This document shows positions 59,391 to 64,000 of a stretch of DNA of 64,000 bases, in pieces (position 1 is the stretch's first letter; each line of letters starts with the position of its first letter). The notes under the pieces are model-generated. The model worked only from the letters and a program-made list of their open reading frames with translations. It did no database searches and was not told where the DNA came from. The stretch is from Emydura subglobosa (taxonomy: Eukaryota > Chordata > Testudines > Chelidae), in assembly GCA_007922225.1 (NCBI GenBank), contig ML679956.1:13303049-13367048 (forward strand), given 5' to 3'. The translations under genes were made by a program, and so were the position numbers.

Positions 59391-60241
59391 CATGCCATTC
59401 CAGAGAAGTGGGTATGATCAATCAAACTAGAAATAGAGACAGGACAAAGAGTTGTGATGGTAGGTACCCTGTAAAAGGGTGTGTGCTGGCTACCACTCAA
59501 TTTTGTCCTTTGTTTGCCCAGAGGTGCTTGCTAGGCTGTTCAGATTTATGGTATTGTTAACATAATTTCATCTTAATCACGTTACTTTCTAAAATGTCTG
59601 TCTTCCTAAGTCTTTAAGAGAGAAGCTAAGGGCAGTGGCCTGGTTCCCAGCTAGGGATCCTTACCTTTTTATCAGACACTACTATTCTTGAGTCCAGTTT
59701 GATTTGCCTTATTTGGGAAGACATTCCTTCAGGCCAGAGGGCAACAAAGTACAATTTTAGATTTATCTAGTATTCATAGTCTCAGCTTCAGCATAACAGT
59801 GTTTTCAGGTTCTAGCTTCCAAGTGGGCTGCCTAAATATAGTTACCCAGGTACTCTTCCAAGTAAGTCTTCTACAATCTTTTCCTTTCTCACTGGTCCTC
59901 AATCACAGAACTATGCCTTCTTCACTGTAACCTCAGAAGTACTAGCCTCTCTTGATTGGTAGAAGCTAACTTCATGAAGGGATACATTTAGATACCTCCT
60001 GAATCCTAATAAGCAAAGGCACTTATAAAGGTTGCTGTATCCGTTTCTGGGACTATGTGACATGTAAGAAGAAAGACATAGAAGAAAACCTCCATAAATT
60101 TACTGGAGGCTAGAACAATATGATATGCTCTGTCTAGTTCACATACTGTCCTCCTGGTGGTAGATCCTGTCAGGAATCCAGGTAAAGCAATGCTACCACT
60201 ATTGTGTATGGTAAAGAATACTTAAATTAATTTAGATGTGT

Positions 60242-61932
60242 TTTGGAGAGCGGGGCCTGGTGGAGTTCACCCTAGCATACTTAAGGAACAATCTTGAAAC
60301 CATTAGTAATTATCTTTGAGAACTCATGGAGGATGGATGAGTTTCCAGAGGACCAGAGAAGGGCAAACATAATACCTATCTTTAAAAAGGAGAACACGGG
60401 GAATTATATATTGGTCAGCCTAACTTTGATAACTGGAAAGATACTGGAACAAATTATTAAACAATCAGTTCGTAATCACCTTGAGGACAATAGAGTTCTA
60501 AGGAATAGCCAACATGAATTTGTCAAAAACAAATCATGCCAAACCAGTCTAATTTCCTTCTTTGACAGGAAAAACAACGAGAGTTCTGTGGCACTTTAAA
60601 GACTAACACATTTAATTTTAGCAGGCATAAGCTTCCGTGAGGCTCAGCTCACTTTGTCAGATGCAGAGGTAGAAAAGGACGAAGTGAGCTGAGCCTCACG
60701 AAAACTTATGCCTGATAAAATTAAATGTGTTAGTCTTTAAAGTGCCACAGAACTCTCGTTGTTAGTCTGTATACAGCAAAAACACAGCTACCCCTCTGGA
60801 ACTCTTCTTTGACAGGGTTGCTGGCTTAGTGGATGGGAGGAATCAGGATATCTTGATTTTTTTAGTAAGGTTTTTGTTACAGTCCCAAATGACAGTCTCG
60901 TAAGCAGTAGTCTAGATGAAATTACCTATAATTTAGGTGCAAAACTGGTTAGACTATCATACAGAAAGAGTAGTTATCAATGGTTCAGTGTCAGACTGAG
61001 AGAATGTGTCTAGTGGGTCCCACAGAAGTCAGTCCTGGGCCAGCTACTACTCAATATTTTCACTAATGACTTCATAGTGGACTGGAAAGTATGCTTCTAA
61101 AATTTGTGGACGACAAAGCTGGGAAGGATTCCAAGCACTTTGGAGGACATGATTAGAATTCAAAATGAGCTTCATAAATTGGAGAATTAGTCTGACCATC
61201 AGCAAGATTAAATTCAATAAAGATAAGTGCAAAGTACTACACTTAGGAAGGAAAAGTCAAATGCATGACTACAAAATGAGGGATAACTGGCTTGGTGGTA
61301 GTGCTGCTCAAAAGGATGTAGGGGTCATACTGGATCACAAATTGAATATGTGTTGTCAATGTGATGCAGATACAAAAAAAGCTAATATAAACAGGAGTTT
61401 TGTATGAAAGACATAGGAGGTAATTGTCCCACTCTACTCAGCATTGGTGCGCTTTAGGTGGAATGCTTCATTCAACGCTGGCACCATACTTTAGGAAAGA
61501 TGACAAATTGGAGAGATCCAGTGGAAAGCAACAAACATAAAAGGTTTAGAAAACCTGACGTGTGAGGAAAGGTTTAAAAAAAAATTGGGCATGTTTCAGT
61601 AAACAAGACTGAGGGTGGGACCTGATACATGTTCAGATATGTTAAGGAATGCCATGAAGAAGATGGGGATCAATTCTCCATGTCCATTGAAGGTAGGACA
61701 AGAAGTAATGGGCTTAATCTGCAGCAAGGGGGATTTAAGTTAAATATTGGGGAAAAACATTCTAACTGTAAGGGTGGTTAAACTCTGAAATAGGCTTCCA
61801 AGGGAGGTTGTGAAATCCTTTTGCGGTTTTTAAGAATAGGTTGGACAAACATGTCAGGAATGGTCCAGATTTACTTGGTCCTACCTACCCCCACTTGATG
61901 ACTTTCAGCTCTATATTTCTAAGATTCTAAGT
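60242..61932 (+). mobile_element. Old CR1 LINE, sense, split by a SINE insertion
   Basis: RT text is at 60294-60570 (SWRMDEFPEDQRRANIIPIF, KILEQIIKQSVRNHLEDNRV, QHEFVKNKSCQTSLISFFDR). It continues after the insertion at 60804 with GNQDILIF-type decayed reading, and at 61165-61407 (INKIKFNKDKCKVLHLGRK region, then VGVILDHKLNMCCQCDAD). The end at about 61932 is CTATATTTCTAAGATTCTAAG. Many stops. Confidence 0.82.
60570..60803. mobile_element. Palindromic SINE pair inserted in the old CR1
   Basis: Two inverted arms of 79 bp (60576-60654 and 60682-60760) match with only a few differences: AACGAGAGTTCTGTGGCACT ... GAGGCTCAGCTCACT against its complement. The right part also has a SINE-type head when read backwards (AGTTCCAGAGGGGTAGCTGT ...). 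The insertion is flanked by an exact 13-bp duplication CTTCTTTGACAGG (60557-60569 and 60804-60816), which points to LINE-driven retroposition and not cut-and-paste. Confidence 0.85.
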
Positions 61933-63504
61933 GTATAAACTAGACTTTTGAGGGATGACAGAAGAGATAAGTAAGATGCTTTACTGGACAACATCCAATC
62001 TAATTGCTATACAAATGGTCCATATTGTGGACATCTTGACCTGCATGGCCAACTCAACCACAGTGTACTCGAGCAAGGTGTGCTGGAGCTGAGCTAGTTT
62101 GTTTCAGATCCTCTGCCAACAAGCATCACCGCACACATGGAATGCAAAGTGGGACTTCTTTTACATAGCTAGTTCTGGGACCCTTAACATTGGGAAAACA
62201 AACACTGTCAACCATGTGACTTTGACCAGACTATGTTTCCACTGACCTCCCTATACATGTTTATTCTTGATGATAAAAGTGATAAGAAAATTCCCAGGGA
62301 AATAGCTAACAGAATCTTGGGGGTGCCAAATTATCCTGTCACCCCTGATACTCCAAACTTGTAGATGTGGTAAGATCTTCTTCCTTTTCCCTTACCTGAG
62401 GATGGTATCTCCTGTTTCAAGTGGTTCAAACTACCAAGCTCACCTGTGACTTAAAGCATGAATACTAACAGATGCACCTAATTAGGGAGCATTTCTCAGA
62501 CAGTGGTTTTTCCACACTGCTCCATTCTCAGGTGGTTCCACCTCTGTGGCGGCTTAGATGATATGAAGAACTTTTTGACTTGGATGTCAGAAAAGACATT
62601 AAACCAGGGTTTGTCTTGGCAATTAACTTTTCTTAGAGATGGGCTAGATATGGGTACTGTTTGAGCTTCCTTTGGTTTCAAGCTTGTACTCTCTTGAATG
62701 AGGCCTACTTGTGCTGTAGTTAATGGTTTCCCCACCCACTTAATTTGCTTCTTTAGGGTAACCTAATTCCTCTGATTTTACTCTGAACATAGTTTTGAAA
62801 GCTCTTATGCCTTTCAAGCCCCTGAGGACGGCCTCAAATTACGATAAGGGTGCTGATAAACCTTCATTTGCTTGCAGATTGTGTGAACTGTAGATTCTGT
62901 CATACATGGAATCATGTCAATGTTTCATCACTTAAAAAATCATACTTCACTGAAATTCTTTTTGCCTACTGGTGTTACAAGGGACATCTAAAATGAATAC
63001 AACTGAAAAATTAGAGGGATTATTTTCTCTATTTTTTCCTCTTTGTTTACTAGTGCATTTGATAGCATTTTGTATAGAGTGTCTGTTTCTTCTTGTATAG
63101 TCAATATCAGTTGATTTTTGTTTGGTAGCATCACACAGCAACTGAGAAATGAAACCACTTGAAAAAGAAAATGTGATTGTAAAACTACATAAATTGATAG
63201 GAAGAATCTGGGAAAGTGTAATACCTGAAACTACTTTTAAGCACTGACTAGATTTCAAATTGACTGTATCTTTTCAATGCACGCTTACTGTTGCCCTCTG
63301 TCTGTTGCAGTCAGGATTACATAATCTGTGCCTAAATCCTGTGAGTAAGGAAGAATGACAATACTAATATGCCCAAGCCTGTTAACATTTATTTGAATTA
63401 TACCTCAGAGTTCAGAACCTTTGCCTGAAGCTCTAGGGTGCATTTCACCAACAATGTGTATCAGATGGCCTGAATGTGGAGTAGCCACATTCTCTTCTCT
63501 GTAT

Positions 63505-63720
63505 GTTTGCTAAACCGGAGTTCCCAAACTTTTACTGTTCTCATGACTCCCTTTTTGACTGTCCAATTATTTGTAATTCCTCCTTTCTTATTTTTAAAGA
63601 AAAATGCAAAACATTGGACTATATTTGACAAAGCTATGTGGAAGGGGAGAGATGTGTATCTTCCTGAACCAGCTATGCCCATTGAGTTAGAGGAAACACT
63701 TCTTCGGGCAGGATAGCATG
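63505..63720 (+). repeat. hAT-like left-end fragment and flank
   Basis: CGGAGTTCCCAAACTTTTAC then CTCATGACTCCCTTTTTGAC resembles the left part of a reptilian hAT element. The 80-codon open frame here has no recognised domain. No right end was fixed. Confidence 0.4.
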
Positions 63721-64000
63721 CATCTTAGCATTTTCTTCCTCTCCTCCTGCTCTGATTGGTTATTTTGCTGGTGTTTCAAATCACATGATTTTTGCCACCT
63801 GCTGCTAATAAAAGTCCAATGAAAGGCAAACTAGGTGATGGGGGTCTGGGATCTAATACAGCCATTCTAATTGAATGGTCTTGGTTAAAAACCACCATGT
63901 AATCAAGCCTTAAGTATCTGTAACTCTATATTCCCTGTTCTGCTCAACTATTAATGTAAAGAGAAGAGCTCCCTGCCTTATACTCATTATACAAATATAG

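Larger units (their letters stand above)
45009..64000. other. Presumed ABHD5 intron 1 (to window end)
   Basis: From the donor at 45009 no coding exon was recognised on the plus strand. In particular I found no exon with the Trp-rich motif expected in ABHD5 exon 2. The interval holds the repeats listed separately. Unassigned blocks are 46560-48260, 49290-52430, 53430-55370, 56560-58520, 59400-60240 and 61940-63500; they show nothing beyond short homopolymers (for example T12 near 54700 and A12 near 56583). Confidence 0.5.

Noticed and set aside
60140..60165. Second CTCF-like site (CTCCTGGTGGTAG)
   Set aside because: Only a partial match to the core consensus on the minus strand.
45009..64000. 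ABHD5 exon 2
   Set aside because: Looked for an exon with the Trp-rich lipid-droplet anchor after a good acceptor on the plus strand; none found, so not annotated.

Overview
This is nuclear DNA of a vertebrate, most likely a turtle. The only host genes are interrupted by introns. The rest is dominated by CR1 LINEs, DIRS retrotransposons, a PIF/Harbinger transposon, hAT elements, a Tx1-clade LINE and MIR/tRNA SINEs, a mix typical of Testudines (a crocodilian is the main alternative). Species assignment is inference.

Host genes. Three coding exons on the minus strand (18909-18758, 10217-10020, 7599-7465) splice in frame into the N-terminal 157 or so residues of anoctamin-10 (ANO10/TMEM16K). 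Its non-coding first exon probably lies in a CpG island at about 22.2-23.2 kb. A second CpG island at 44.6-45.1 kb faces the other way and carries a short first coding exon (44971-45008, plus strand) followed by a good splice donor. By position (ANO10 and ABHD5 are divergent neighbours in amniotes) and by its short acidic N-terminus I read it as ABHD5 exon 1; exon 2 was not found and is probably beyond the window.

Layout. 1-7464: ANO10 intron 4, holding an antisense CR1 split by a 4.2-kb two-gene Harbinger transposon. 7600-10019: intron 3. 10218-18757: intron 2, filled mostly by a nearly complete but dead DIRS element (about 11664-18592) that itself holds a 1.1-kb solo LTR with a 5-bp target duplication. 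18910-22376: intron 1 with MIR fragments. 22.2-23.2 kb: ANO10 CpG island. 23.2-44.6 kb: intergenic, with a perfect CTCF core motif (25952), small terminal-inverted-repeat elements, the 3' half of a second DIRS element, tRNA-type SINE remnants, an L2-like RT scrap, a GC-rich 5' truncated/deleted Tx1-clade LINE (34.3-39.2 kb) and two stacked CR1/L3 LINEs that end 0.7 kb before the ABHD5 start. 45-64 kb: presumed ABHD5 intron 1, with two hAT elements with 8-bp target duplications, a DIRS RNase H remnant, a young CR1 with a nearly open frame, and an old CR1 broken by a palindromic SINE pair with a 13-bp target duplication.

No bacterial-type operons, CRISPR arrays, rRNA or functional tRNA genes were seen. 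The most informative structure is the DIRS element, in which inverted terminal repeats, an internal complementary region, reverse transcriptase and tyrosine-recombinase remains can all be read directly.
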